Assembly (NCBI GenBank): GCA_021268355.1
Contig: JAJETY010000012.1
Coordinates: 1 to 38,763 of the forward strand
Source: Candidatus Nitrosopumilus sp.
Lineage (GTDB): Archaea; Thermoproteota; Nitrososphaeria; Nitrososphaerales; Nitrosopumilaceae
Length of the DNA: 38,763 nt
Direction: 5' to 3'
Shown here: in pieces, positions 23,391-31,672 of the stretch
How positions within the stretch are numbered: position 1 is the first letter of the stretch
Layout of the letters: every line of letters starts with the position of its first letter
Position numbers and translations under genes: made by a program
The notes under the pieces: model-generated
What the model saw: the letters and a program-made list of their open reading frames with translations, nothing else
The model's database searches: none
Told to the model about the DNA's origin: nothing

Positions 23391-25046
23391 TTATTCAGAG
23401 GGTCCAAGTTGTTTTTTGTATTTTTCAATATCTATTTCATCAACTCGAGCAAATAACGGAGAAGGTTCTCCAAGTAGGTGTCCAGAAGAGACACCCAAAA
23501 CAGATGAATCGTTCCAGTTTTGCTCATCAACATTTCCATCTAATCCAAGCTGAACCCAAATGCTTTGAGCAGATTTTGGAATAAATGGAAATACTGCAAT
23601 TGCCAAGCTTCTAACAGCATTTACTGAGAGGTAAACACAACTAGAAGTGCCAGGTCCTTTTTTCCAAGGTTCTTTATGCTGAAAATACTGATTAAAAAAA
23701 GATGAAAACTCCATTATTTTCTTTAATGCCCTATCAAGATGGTTCTGTTCCATTAAAGAGCCAACATCAGAAGATAGAGATTTAATTTTTTGTTCAGCTT
23801 CTGAATCTTTGTCATCAAAATCTTCAGGATCAGGAATTCTTCCATCAAATGCTTTTTTTGTAAATCCCAATGCACGATTGATAAAATTTCCCAAATTTCC
23901 AATTAATTCAGAGTTAATTCTAGTTGTAAAATCATCCCAGTCAAAGTTCAAATCATCCTGAGAATAGGGATTTATTGAGATAAGATAAAATCTCAAATAA
24001 TCTGCAGGGTAATATTCTAAGAACTGTTTTAGACCAATGTACCAGTTACGGCTTTTTGAGATTTTTTTTGATTGGAGTGTCAAATGGCCTCTAGTTGGGA
24101 TAAAGTCAGGTAATTTGTATTCACTTTCAATACCTAATCTCATAGCAGGTAAAAAGAGATAATGATGATACACGATATCTTTTCCAATAAAATGATAAAT
24201 GTCAGCAGAATTCCAAAACTCTTTTCCATTAATGCCTTTATCGTTTAGAAATTTTAGAGCTGTAGAGATGTATGCTAAATGGTTATCAAACCAACCATAA
24301 AACACCTTATTTTTTGCATTATCAAGTGGCACAGGTACGCCCCAAGTAATATCACGAGTAATATCCCAATCTATTAAACCAGATTTTATCCAGTTTTGCA
24401 CATATTTTTTTACATCTTTTTGAAGATTGGTATTTTCATCTAACCATTTTGATAGAGAGTCTCCAAAATTTTTGAGTTTGAAGAAATAATGAGTTGTTTT
24501 TTCTTTTGTTGGAGGTTGATTGCATAATGAGCATTTTGGATTTTTGATTTCTTCAGGAACCCGACCGCAGCTCTCACAAAGATCAGAATATTGATCTTCA
24601 GCATTACAGTATGGACACGTACCTTTGACATATCTATCAGGAAGGAATTTTTTATCATTATTACAATAAAACTGAATGATCTCCTGCTCGTAAATGTGAC
24701 CAGCATCATTGAGTTTTTTGAAAACATCTTGAACAAATTCAATATTTTCAGGAGAGCTAGTTTTGTAAAAATAATCAAAATTTATGTCAAATGCGCTAAA
24801 GTCTTCATAATCACGTTTATTCCAATGAGCAACATACTCAGCAGGTGTTTTACCTTCTTTTTCAGATTGAATTAGAATAGGAGTTCCAAAATCATCTGAT
24901 GCACATACATAATATGCCTCTACTCCATTTTGTTTTAGAAATCGTGTTGTTACATCAGCTGGCAGATAAGTAGATGCAACATGACCTAAGTGAATTTCAC
25001 CATTAGCATATGGTAACGCACTGGTAATGATAGCTTTTTTGTTCAT
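23391..25046 (-). CDS. metG: Methionyl-tRNA synthetase
   Basis: Class I aminoacyl-tRNA synthetase charging tRNA-Met, 551 residues. It has the HIGH-type signature HLGH at 19-22 and KMSKS-type KISKS at 328-332. CxxC knuckles at 144-147 (CPYC), 157-160 (CESC) and 172-175 (CSLC) belong to the connective-peptide zinc region of archaeal MetRS. The C-terminus ends after the anticodon-binding helical domain, without the EMAPII-like tRNA-binding domain that some MetRS carry. It lies 37 bases after ahcY and one base ahead of the hydrolase gene; ahcY makes homocysteine, the precursor of methionine, so the grouping makes metabolic sense. Confidence 0.96.
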   Translation of the reverse strand: MNKKAIITSALPYANGEIHLGHVASTYLPADVTTRFLKQNGVEAYYVCASDDFGTPILIQSEKEGKTPAEYVAHWNKRDYEDFSAFDINFDYFYKTSSPENIEFVQDVFKKLNDAGHIYEQEIIQFYCNNDKKFLPDRYVKGTCPYCNAEDQYSDLCESCGRVPEEIKNPKCSLCNQPPTKEKTTHYFFKLKNFGDSLSKWLDENTNLQKDVKKYVQNWIKSGLIDWDITRDITWGVPVPLDNAKNKVFYGWFDNHLAYISTALKFLNDKGINGKEFWNSADIYHFIGKDIVYHHYLFLPAMRLGIESEYKLPDFIPTRGHLTLQSKKISKSRNWYIGLKQFLEYYPADYLRFYLISINPYSQDDLNFDWDDFTTRINSELIGNLGNFINRALGFTKKAFDGRIPDPEDFDDKDSEAEQKIKSLSSDVGSLMEQNHLDRALKKIMEFSSFFNQYFQHKEPWKKGPGTSSCVYLSVNAVRSLAIAVFPFIPKSAQSIWVQLGLDGNVDEQNWNDSSVLGVSSGHLLGEPSPLFARVDEIDIEKYKKQLGPSE

Positions 25047-25083
25047 CAGATATTGTCAAAAGCAGTATTGGGGTTAAGAAGTT

Positions 25084-26325
25084 TTACCAACTATTGGCAT
25101 ATTTTACTTGTTCTGGAGTAAGTTTATCAATTTTTACATCCATTGCTTTTAGTGCATCAACTGCAACTTGACTATCAATTTCTTGAGGTACATTGATAAT
25201 TTTATTTTCCATTTTTTTGTGATTGTTGAGTATATACAAGACAGATAAAATTTGATTTGAAAATGATTGTGCCATTACTTCAGGAGGATGTCCTTCTGCT
25301 GCAACTAAGTTTGCAAGACGTCCCTGTCCAATCAAATACACCTTCTTACCATTTTGCAACACACATTCATCAAGTGCAGGACGGACTTCTTTAACAGATT
25401 TTGATTTCTTTAGTAAAAATTCACTATCAATTTCAACATCAAAGTGACCTACATTTCCCATTATTGCACCTTCTTTCATCTTTAAGATGTGTTCTTTTCT
25501 AATTACACTTGTCATTCCAGTACATGTGATGAAGATGTCACCTAATTTTGCAGCTTGTGCCATTGGCATTACTTCAAAACCATCCATGTGAGCTTCCAAT
25601 GCTTTTACCGGATCAATCTCAGTAACAATTACCTTAGATCCCATTCCATGACACCTGGATGCAACACCGCGTCCAACCCAACCATATCCAACAACAACAA
25701 CACGTTTTGATGCCATAAGTAAGTTCATGGCACGTAGATAACCATCAATTGTACTTTGACCAGTACCATATCGATTATCAAACATGTGTTTTGTGTATGC
25801 TTCATTAACCAATATTACAGGATAACGTAATTTTCCTTGATTCTCAACTGCTCTTATTCTAGTAACACCAGCAGTGGTTTCTTCGGTCGCACCTATAATT
25901 TTCATATTTTTAAATCGCTTATCAAAATGAGCTTTTACATTCATGTCTGCACCATCATCTGTGAGAATGGTTGGATTATGTTTTAGAACTTGATCAATAC
26001 ACCAGTCATATTCTTTAACAGACTGACCATGCCATGCATATACGTGAATTCCTTGAGATGCCAAAAATGCTGCAATATTGTCTTGAGTTGTTAATGGGTT
26101 ACCGCCACAACAGGCTACGTTTGCTCCTAGTTCTTTAGCTCCCATTAGCAAAACAGATGTTTCTTTTGTAATATGGAGACAGAATCCAAGAGTAATACCT
26201 TTGAGTGGCTTTGATTTCTTTAATCGATTAATAGTATTATCTAAAATTTGCATATGTGATCTTGCCCATTCATATGATAATTTTCCATCTTTGATCAACT
26301 TTGGGCTAGATTTTACTTTGCTCAT
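25084..26325 (-). CDS. ahcY: S-adenosylhomocysteine hydrolase (adenosylhomocysteinase)
   Basis: NAD-dependent enzyme that splits S-adenosylhomocysteine to adenosine and homocysteine, clearing the product of methyl transfers. The 413-residue length is the short archaeal/bacterial form. Visible motifs: substrate-site 'HITKETSVLL', 'GGNPLTTQDN' (about 75-83), 'DDGAD' at 123-127, 'EETTAGV', and the NAD fold 'GYGWVGRG' at 213-220. A TATA-like TTTTATATC on the minus strand at about 26347-26355 suits a leaderless start at ATG 26325. It leads the ahcY-metG-hydrolase group. Confidence 0.96.
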   Translation of the reverse strand: MSKVKSSPKLIKDGKLSYEWARSHMQILDNTINRLKKSKPLKGITLGFCLHITKETSVLLMGAKELGANVACCGGNPLTTQDNIAAFLASQGIHVYAWHGQSVKEYDWCIDQVLKHNPTILTDDGADMNVKAHFDKRFKNMKIIGATEETTAGVTRIRAVENQGKLRYPVILVNEAYTKHMFDNRYGTGQSTIDGYLRAMNLLMASKRVVVVGYGWVGRGVASRCHGMGSKVIVTEIDPVKALEAHMDGFEVMPMAQAAKLGDIFITCTGMTSVIRKEHILKMKEGAIMGNVGHFDVEIDSEFLLKKSKSVKEVRPALDECVLQNGKKVYLIGQGRLANLVAAEGHPPEVMAQSFSNQILSVLYILNNHKKMENKIINVPQEIDSQVAVDALKAMDVKIDKLTPEQVKYANSW

Positions 26326-26400
26326 GCAGAAAACCCTTGTTCGGAGATATAAAATTCTATCATGCGAATGTAAATAAATGACAAAATTAACAAAAAGTCA

Positions 26401-26703
26401 TTGGCTTGGAAAAAAATTGCAGAAAAAGGAGATATTGACTCAGGTAAAGGAAAAGCATTCAAAATTGAAGGAAAGCAGATAGCAATTTTCAATCAAGATG
26501 GATATCATGCAATAGACGATCTATGTGTTCATCAAGACGGGTCAATAGCACCAGGCAAGCTTGATGGAGATATTGTAGAATGTCCGTTGCATTTCTGGCA
26601 CTATAACATTAAGACTGGAGAACTAACAGACTATCTCAAAGATGTTAAACTAGAGACATATCCAGTTGAAGCTAGGGACGATGGAATTTACGTAGATATT
26701 TAG
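26401..26703 (+). CDS. Rieske-type ferredoxin
   Basis: Soluble electron carrier of 100 residues with a Rieske [2Fe-2S] centre. The two ligand pairs are C42/H44 ('LCVHQDGS') and C61/H64 ('ECPLHFWHYN'). The short 'PLH' loop and lack of a disulfide resemble NirD-like and dioxygenase ferredoxins rather than bc1 Rieske proteins. The partner oxidoreductase is not in the window. TTG at 26401 is about 26 bases after a TATA-like GTAAATAAAT (about 26370-26380). It precedes nadE by 45 bases. Confidence 0.92.
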   Translation: MAWKKIAEKGDIDSGKGKAFKIEGKQIAIFNQDGYHAIDDLCVHQDGSIAPGKLDGDIVECPLHFWHYNIKTGELTDYLKDVKLETYPVEARDDGIYVDI

Positions 26704-26748
26704 AAATTTTAGGCACAATTTTTATTCTCAGTTTTTGCAAATGATTTA

Positions 26749-27546
26749 TTGAATCAAGAAATCATAGATGAGATAAAAAATCAAGATTATGCTGCGATTA
26801 CCAATTCAATTGAAAATTTTCTAGATGAACAAATGAAAAAAAATCATGCAGAAGGTCTCATTCTAGGATTAAGTGGCGGAGTAGACTCTGCTGTACTAGC
26901 ATACATTTGCAAGAGAAAGTTTCCAGATAAAACAATCGGAATAGTTATGCCAGATACTGCAATTACACCCAAATCTGAAACTGAAGATGGATTAAAAATG
27001 GTTTCACTGACTGGCATTCAATACAAGTTAATTGATATCAATCCAATTGTTAACGAATATTCAATGTATTTAGAACCAAATGAAAGAGCCAAGGGAAATC
27101 TTCGTGCAAGAATTAGAACAAATATTCTATATTATTATGCAAATGCTAAAAATTACCTAGTTTTAGGATCAAGTGATAAAAGTGAATATCTAATTGGATA
27201 TTTTACAAAATTTGGAGATGGTGCATCAGACTTAACACCAATTATTTCACTATACAAGCTTCAGGTAAGGGAGATTGCCAAATATTTAGGAGTGCCAGAA
27301 AATGTGATTGCCAAAAAAAGTAGTCCTCACTTGTGGAAAGATCATGAAGCAGAAGATGAGTTAGGAGTATCATATGAGGAAATAGATTCAATACTTTACT
27401 GTGTTTTTGATAAAAAACTATCACTTGAAGAAACCCAGAAATTAACTCAGATTGAAAATTTCAAAATTGAGAGAATTTTAGAATTAAACAAAAACAGTGA
27501 ACATAAAAGATTACCACCACAAAAGCCAGATAGAGAACAAGTATGA
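26749..27546 (+). CDS. nadE: NAD+ synthetase, ammonia-dependent
   Basis: Last step of NAD synthesis: amidates deamido-NAD using ATP and ammonia. The PP-loop 'SGGVDS' is at 42-47; 'GSSDKSEYLIGYFTKFGDGA' and 'KKSSPHLWKDHEAEDELGVSY' are family motifs for substrate binding. The 265 residues carry only the synthetase domain, with no glutaminase domain, which fits an organism living on ammonia. Start is TTG 26749. It overlaps cysS by four bases (ATGA), so both are translated from one mRNA. Confidence 0.94.
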   Translation: MNQEIIDEIKNQDYAAITNSIENFLDEQMKKNHAEGLILGLSGGVDSAVLAYICKRKFPDKTIGIVMPDTAITPKSETEDGLKMVSLTGIQYKLIDINPIVNEYSMYLEPNERAKGNLRARIRTNILYYYANAKNYLVLGSSDKSEYLIGYFTKFGDGASDLTPIISLYKLQVREIAKYLGVPENVIAKKSSPHLWKDHEAEDELGVSYEEIDSILYCVFDKKLSLEETQKLTQIENFKIERILELNKNSEHKRLPPQKPDREQV

Positions 27547-28937
27547 AACTACAAGACACGCTATCAAACTCCCAACTAGAATTAGATATTTCAAAAAAGG
27601 TGAAAATCTACCTGTGTGGAGTAACTGTTTATGATGAATCTCATATTGGCCATGCAAGGACAATCATTGTATTTGACGTATTAAGAAAATATCTAGAGGA
27701 AAAAGGAGTAGAAATAGAATTCATTCAGAACTTTACGGATGTAGATGACAAAATTATCAATAGAGCTCAAGCAGAAAATACAACTGCAGAAGTAATTAGT
27801 ACAAAGTATATTCAAAATTACTTTGAAGATTTTGACGGGCTTAATGTCAAACATGCTACAATCTATCCAAAAGCCACAGATCACATTGAAGATATCTTGA
27901 AATTCATTGAGAAGTTAATTGATAAACAAATTGCATATGTATCAAAAAATGGAGTTTATTTTTCAGTATCAAAGTTTCCAAATTATGGAAAATTATCGAA
28001 GAAGAAAATTGATGAGCTTGAATCTGGAGCAAGAATTGAAATAGATGAAGCAAAAAAAGACCCACTAGATTTTGCAGTGTGGAAATTTTCAGATGTGGAA
28101 CCTTTGTGGGAAAGTCCATGGGGAAAAGGAAGACCAGGATGGCATATTGAATGCTCTGCGATGAGTAACAAGTACCTTGGGGAAAATTTTGACATACATG
28201 GTGGAGGAAGAGATCTAATATTTCCTCATCATGAAAATGAAATTGCACAGTCAGAATCATGTACGGGTTTACAATTTGCAAAAATTTGGATGCATGTAGG
28301 AATGGTTACAATTAATGGAGAAAAGATGTCAAAATCAATTGGAAATATCAAATCAATTAAAAATGTTTTAGAAAATTGGGGCCCCAACATCATTAGGCTA
28401 TTCTGTTTATCAGGACATTATTCAAAACCAATTGATTATTCTGAAGAGCTACTCAAAGAAAATCTTACAAAATGGAGGCAGGCTGAAGTGTGTTATTATG
28501 AGTTAATTCATACAAAATCAGAAGATAACCAAAATTTAGAAGAAACCGTTTTCAAGATATCTAAAGATTTTGATAAAGCGTTGGAGGATGATTTTAACAC
28601 TCATCTAGCATTATCCGCTTTTTTCCAACTAATCAAGGAAACAAATAGACTTGCAGCCGAAGAGAAACTAGGAAATGAAGATGCACAGATAATCAAGTCT
28701 GAGTTTTTACGAATGTTAAAAATTCTTGGATTAGTAATTCCCGAGATGACTGAAAACGAAAAACAAGAAATTGACTATATGATAGAGAATAGAGAAAAGT
28801 TAAGGAAGGAAAAACAATTCCTAGAGGCAGATAAAATAAGAGACAAATTAAATGAGATGAATATAGAACTCATTGATCACAAAGTAAAAACCATCTGGAT
28901 GAAAAAAGAAATTATCAAGAGTGAAAACAAAAAATAG
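27543..28937 (+). CDS. cysS: Cysteinyl-tRNA synthetase
   Basis: Class I synthetase charging tRNA-Cys, 464 residues, normal length. HIGH is at 34-37 and KMSKS at 261-265. The catalytic-site zinc ligands align well: C25, C204, H229 and E233, the same spacing as known in bacterial enzymes. 'GPNIIRLFCLSGHYSKPIDYS' is the usual stem-contact region. It is translationally coupled to nadE by an ATGA overlap and ends six bases from a convergent gene. Confidence 0.96.
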   Translation: MKLQDTLSNSQLELDISKKVKIYLCGVTVYDESHIGHARTIIVFDVLRKYLEEKGVEIEFIQNFTDVDDKIINRAQAENTTAEVISTKYIQNYFEDFDGLNVKHATIYPKATDHIEDILKFIEKLIDKQIAYVSKNGVYFSVSKFPNYGKLSKKKIDELESGARIEIDEAKKDPLDFAVWKFSDVEPLWESPWGKGRPGWHIECSAMSNKYLGENFDIHGGGRDLIFPHHENEIAQSESCTGLQFAKIWMHVGMVTINGEKMSKSIGNIKSIKNVLENWGPNIIRLFCLSGHYSKPIDYSEELLKENLTKWRQAEVCYYELIHTKSEDNQNLEETVFKISKDFDKALEDDFNTHLALSAFFQLIKETNRLAAEEKLGNEDAQIIKSEFLRMLKILGLVIPEMTENEKQEIDYMIENREKLRKEKQFLEADKIRDKLNEMNIELIDHKVKTIWMKKEIIKSENKK

Positions 28938-28942
28938 AGGAA

Positions 28943-29257
28943 TTAAGGGGTAACCATTGCTAATTTGCCCTCAATTCTGTCATAATATCCATTTTGGTCC
29001 ATAGCAGGGACATAAAATGTTGCAGATATGACATCTCCAACACCTGCTTCACATTCTGATATTACTACAGAATGACCCAAAACAGACTCTCCAACACAGC
29101 CATATTCAGTTACGGCAATAACGGCCACATCCTCAGTAACTAGTGTTGGAACTAAATTCCAAGGAGTGAGTGTAAAAACTAGTATTACTGAAGTTGCTGC
29201 AGCCAAAATCAACATGAATTTGAGCCGTGGTGTTTTTGTAGTTGCTGTTTGTTGCAT
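28943..29257 (-). CDS. Membrane-anchored small protein (104 aa)
   Basis: One membrane helix at about residues 12-32 ('FMLILAAATSVILVFTLTPW') follows a short basic N-terminus, leaving ~70 residues outside. The outside part is beta-like and has two Cys ('YGCVGES', 'ISECEAG') that may form a disulfide. Function unknown. ATG at 29257 has GAGGAG just ahead of it. A TTAGCACTAG box lies upstream on the same strand (29314-29323), before a TATA-like GTTATATTTT. Confidence 0.7.
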   Translation of the reverse strand: MQQTATTKTPRLKFMLILAAATSVILVFTLTPWNLVPTLVTEDVAVIAVTEYGCVGESVLGHSVVISECEAGVGDVISATFYVPAMDQNGYYDRIEGKLAMVTP

Positions 29258-29313
29258 TTCTCCTCATGTTTAATAGGAATTTACAAAATATAACGTAAGG
29301 ATATTTTTTAGAA

Positions 29314-29323
29314 CTAGTGCTAA
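29314..29323 (-). promoter_or_regulatory. TTAGCACTAG box upstream of the membrane-anchored protein gene
   Basis: On the minus strand this reads TTAGCACTAG, identical to the boxes at 29937-29946 and 34690-34699. It lies about 20 bases before a TATA-like element for the gene starting at 29257. Probably a binding site of an unidentified regulator. Confidence 0.5.
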
Positions 29324-29332
29324 GAACAGAAT

Positions 29333-29767
29333 TTAAACATCTTTCATTCTTTTTGAGTAATCATAATGAAATATCTTATTGGGAGTAATTTCAATAGCGA
29401 CTTCGTTTGTAACATTTTTTTCAAGAATTTTAGATAGAACTGATTGTTTATCCCCAAGATATTTTTTCATTAAAATTTTTAGAATCTCCTCCCCCCTTTC
29501 TTCAATAATTTTAGCAGTTCCACTTCCACGAGTGCCTTTGTAAGGAGGTTTGTCAGTAGCAATCTCAAATCCACAAGAAGGATTATTTTTCAGATAAGAC
29601 ACTATTTTTGCAGACTTCTGGGTTGCGCAGTAAATTTTACCATCAATATTCTCATACCAAAGTGAAATAATATTTGGGACGCCTTCAGGGTTAATGAATC
29701 CCAATCTAATTGGAATTTTTGTGTCAGAAACTATTGGTTCAAATTTTAAATTTTGTAGTTTTTGCAT
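29333..29767 (-). CDS. PPOX-fold (pyridoxamine-phosphate-oxidase-like) flavin-binding protein
   Basis: The 144 residues fit the split-barrel FMN/F420-binding family: 'KIPIRLGFINPEGVPNIISLWYENIDGKIYCAT' in outline, then 'SAKIVSYLKNNPSCGFEIAT', 'TRGSGTAKIIEERGEEILK', and a final strand 'AIEITPNKIFHYDYSKRM'. Members oxidise pyridoxamine phosphate, reduce quinones, or bind F420 or haem; the specific cofactor is not evident. It starts at ATG 29767, six bases after the zinc-ribbon gene stop. GGTGA, which includes that stop, may act as a ribosome site. The two genes form an operon driven from the control region at 29.9 kb. Confidence 0.85.
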   Translation of the reverse strand: MQKLQNLKFEPIVSDTKIPIRLGFINPEGVPNIISLWYENIDGKIYCATQKSAKIVSYLKNNPSCGFEIATDKPPYKGTRGSGTAKIIEERGEEILKILMKKYLGDKQSVLSKILEKNVTNEVAIEITPNKIFHYDYSKRMKDV

Positions 29768-29773
29768 ATCTAT

Positions 29774-29878
29774 TCACCATTTTTTAGACAATATAGTTTT
29801 TGCATAACAAAAGTCACACGACCAATCTTCATATTCTTTTCCACATTTATCACATTTGAATACAGAGATTAAACTCAT
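29774..29878 (-). CDS. Zinc-ribbon mini-protein (34 aa)
   Basis: A 34-residue frame with two CxxC pairs: 'VFKCDKCGKEYEDWSCDFCYAKTI' in part (C9, C12, C21, C24). A TATA-like GTTATATACC on the minus strand (about 29899-29908) lies 25 bases before the ATG at 29878, so it is probably leaderless. It leads into the PPOX gene after six bases. Function unknown; it could be a redox or partner-binding ribbon for the flavoprotein. Confidence 0.65.
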   Translation of the reverse strand: MSLISVFKCDKCGKEYEDWSCDFCYAKTILSKKW

Positions 29879-29901
29879 GATATCAATATCACGTAATGGT
29901 A

Positions 29902-29945
29902 TATAACTAGAGGAAAAATCTAGTTATAGTGCTAAATTAGCACTA
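29902..29945. promoter_or_regulatory. Two palindromes in the divergent control region
   Basis: TATAACTAGA (29902-29911) and TCTAGTTATA (29919-29928) form a perfect 10-base inverted repeat around a 7-base spacer. Overlapping it, TAGTGCTAAATTAGCACTA (29927-29945) is a perfect 19-base palindrome. The left arm covers the minus-strand TATA of the zinc-ribbon/PPOX operon. CTAGTTATA recurs at 29962-29970 over the plus-strand TATA. Such density suggests a shared operator controlling both divergent operons. Confidence 0.6.
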
Positions 29946-29972
29946 GAAAAATAATTTAACACTAGTTATATA
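29937..29972 (+). promoter_or_regulatory. Promoter of the DICT-dioxygenase operon with paired TTANCACTAG boxes
   Basis: TTAGCACTAG (29937-29946) and TTAACACTAG (29956-29965) are direct repeats 19 bases apart, and the second runs straight into the TATA element TTATATAG (29965-29972). The ATG at 29994 is about 26 bases after TATA, so the mRNA is leaderless. The same layout recurs at 34690-34726. Confidence 0.6.
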
Positions 29973-29993
29973 GTATTTGAGCCTAATAAGTTC

Positions 29994-30572
29994 ATGATAC
30001 TACAGTACCAAAGTATGCTAGATGAAATTCTTACTGAATTTCCAAAACTATCAGAAGTTGAGATAACAGATATCACAGATCACAATCTTCTATGGTATCT
30101 TAGCGACTACATTAAAGCTGGTTATGTGAGATTCCAAACAGACAGAAAAGAACTGTATCGACTAAGTGTTCTACTAGAGAACTATGCAGCTAAATACAAA
30201 GTTCCTCTATTAGCTACTTTTGAGACATCTAAGAGATACAAGTATGTTGAGAATAGATACATGGAATTGGTCAAAGATATTCCAAAAGTCTGGATAGTTG
30301 GAAACTTTAACAACCCATCATTAGCCCCTCAGCCTCCCAAGAATGCAGAGGTGATTAGTTGTGATGGAACAAATCTATCTGAGATATGGATGGTCCTAAC
30401 AAAAGGAGAGAAAGGTCCTTTCGGATTAATTGCTGAAGATATGGGTGATGGAATCTATAGAGGATTCTTTTCAATAAGTCCATCTGTTATACGAAAAGCA
30501 ATTGAGAGCACAGAGAAATCTCTAAAGATAAAGATAGACTTCGATAAAAAATACGGTACAGATTATGACTGA
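29994..30572 (+). CDS. DICT-domain-like sensory protein (192 aa)
   Basis: The 192 residues contain a pattern I recognise as DICT-like: 'LLATFETSKRYKYVENRYMEL' followed by a strand 'PKVWIVGNF', then 'LSEIWMVLTKGEKGPFGLIA' and 'GIYRGFFSISPSVIRKAIE'. DICT domains are sensory modules found with diguanylate cyclases, two-component proteins and haloarchaeal regulators; the signal is unknown. The N-terminal ~65 residues are helical and have no clear DNA-binding motif. It is the first gene of a three-gene operon and overlaps the next by eight bases. A paralogue lies at 31673-32218. The DICT call is by eye. Confidence 0.65.
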   Translation: MILQYQSMLDEILTEFPKLSEVEITDITDHNLLWYLSDYIKAGYVRFQTDRKELYRLSVLLENYAAKYKVPLLATFETSKRYKYVENRYMELVKDIPKVWIVGNFNNPSLAPQPPKNAEVISCDGTNLSEIWMVLTKGEKGPFGLIAEDMGDGIYRGFFSISPSVIRKAIESTEKSLKIKIDFDKKYGTDYD

Positions 30573-30852
30573 CATTATCTGGGGCAATGGTTCCGAGATA
30601 TTGTCACCAGACTCTTTTATTCTAAATGTAACTCATAGAAAGAATGGTAATAAAGAAAATTATTCAGATGTCGAAAAAATAAAAATAATTCAAGCCGACA
30701 TTCCAGGAATGCCTCAGAATCAATCAGAGTGGAATAATGAAATTTTAGCACAATGTACAAAAGATGCTTTTCTAAAGTGTGAAATTGAAAGCCGTGATGC
30801 TTCAGGAATGATTTTAGCTAAGGTTTCTCATTCTGGTGTGGGCGGATACTAG
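30565..30852 (+). CDS. Small unknown protein between DICT and dioxygenase genes (95 aa)
   Basis: Unrecognised. Mixed polar protein with two Cys ('LAQCTKDAFLKCEIE') and a distinctive tail 'AKVSHSGVGGY'. There is no signal peptide or membrane helix. The gene overlaps the DICT gene by eight bases, and its stop codon shares one base with the GTG start of the dioxygenase gene, so the three proteins are almost certainly made together. It could be a partner, a substrate carrier or a peptide substrate of the dioxygenase; none of this is shown. Confidence 0.65.
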   Translation: MTDIIWGNGSEILSPDSFILNVTHRKNGNKENYSDVEKIKIIQADIPGMPQNQSEWNNEILAQCTKDAFLKCEIESRDASGMILAKVSHSGVGGY

Positions 30853-31625
30853 TGTGGGCTCCAATATATTCAGATAATCGAAAAATAAAGTATTCTGATT
30901 TTAAACAGATTCTAGAAGGAGAAATTCCAGGAATAGTAATAAAAAAATTTTATTCAGAAAATCAATGTGACGAAATTTTGAAAAAAATAAAAGAATACGA
31001 AATTACGTGTTTTGAAGATTCAAAACTTGAACATATTGGGCCATTCTTAATGTCATATACAACACGTAAAGAAAAATACTTGGATAAATCAAAAGAATTT
31101 CAAAAAACAACTCATTTAATATTTGAAAAAGTAGAAAATCCTTTCAATAGAATCAATAAATTGATAAATCTTTCATTACCATCATTCTCAATCTCAATTG
31201 CAAGAGAATCAGAAAGAGACATGTCTCCTTTTGTGATAAGAGTTCATAGAAAAGGAAAATCAATTCCAATCCACAAAGATAATGTAAATTACGAGGGTAA
31301 AGAGTACTCCATAGCAGATATTGAATATCAGTTATCTTGTGTTATTCATCTTCAAGAATCCGAATTTGGTGGAGACGTAATTATTTACAAAAATAAATGG
31401 AATAGAAAACATGAAAAGTATAGGAACATAGATTTTGGTTATTCATCTCAGGTTGCATCCAAAGAATCTTGTAAGATAGAAGGAATTGAAAAAGGTGATT
31501 TAGTAATTATTAATCCAAATTATTTTCACCAAGTAACTGAAATTTTAGGAGAAATACCACGAATTACTTTAGGTATGTTTTTAGGAATATATCAGAAAGA
31601 TCAAAGAATTGTAGTATGGGCATAA
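30852..31625 (+). CDS. 2-oxoglutarate/Fe(II)-dependent dioxygenase
   Basis: Cupin-type oxygenase of 257 residues. The iron triad is visible: H141 and D143 in 'SIPIHKDNVNYE', and H226 in 'NPNYFHQVTE'. R237 in 'EIPRITLGMF' is placed to bind the 2-oxoglutarate carboxylate. The strand 'YQLSCVIHLQESEFGGDVII' is typical of prolyl-4-hydroxylase-like members. The HxD motif points to hydroxylation rather than halogenation, in which the Asp is lost. The substrate is unknown. GTG at 30852 overlaps the preceding stop; translation is probably coupled. This is the effector enzyme of the DICT operon. Confidence 0.85.
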   Translation: MWAPIYSDNRKIKYSDFKQILEGEIPGIVIKKFYSENQCDEILKKIKEYEITCFEDSKLEHIGPFLMSYTTRKEKYLDKSKEFQKTTHLIFEKVENPFNRINKLINLSLPSFSISIARESERDMSPFVIRVHRKGKSIPIHKDNVNYEGKEYSIADIEYQLSCVIHLQESEFGGDVIIYKNKWNRKHEKYRNIDFGYSSQVASKESCKIEGIEKGDLVIINPNYFHQVTEILGEIPRITLGMFLGIYQKDQRIVVWA

Positions 31626-31672
31626 TAGATAGTTAATTGATCTTTCTAAATAGATGAAAATGATTTCAAAAA

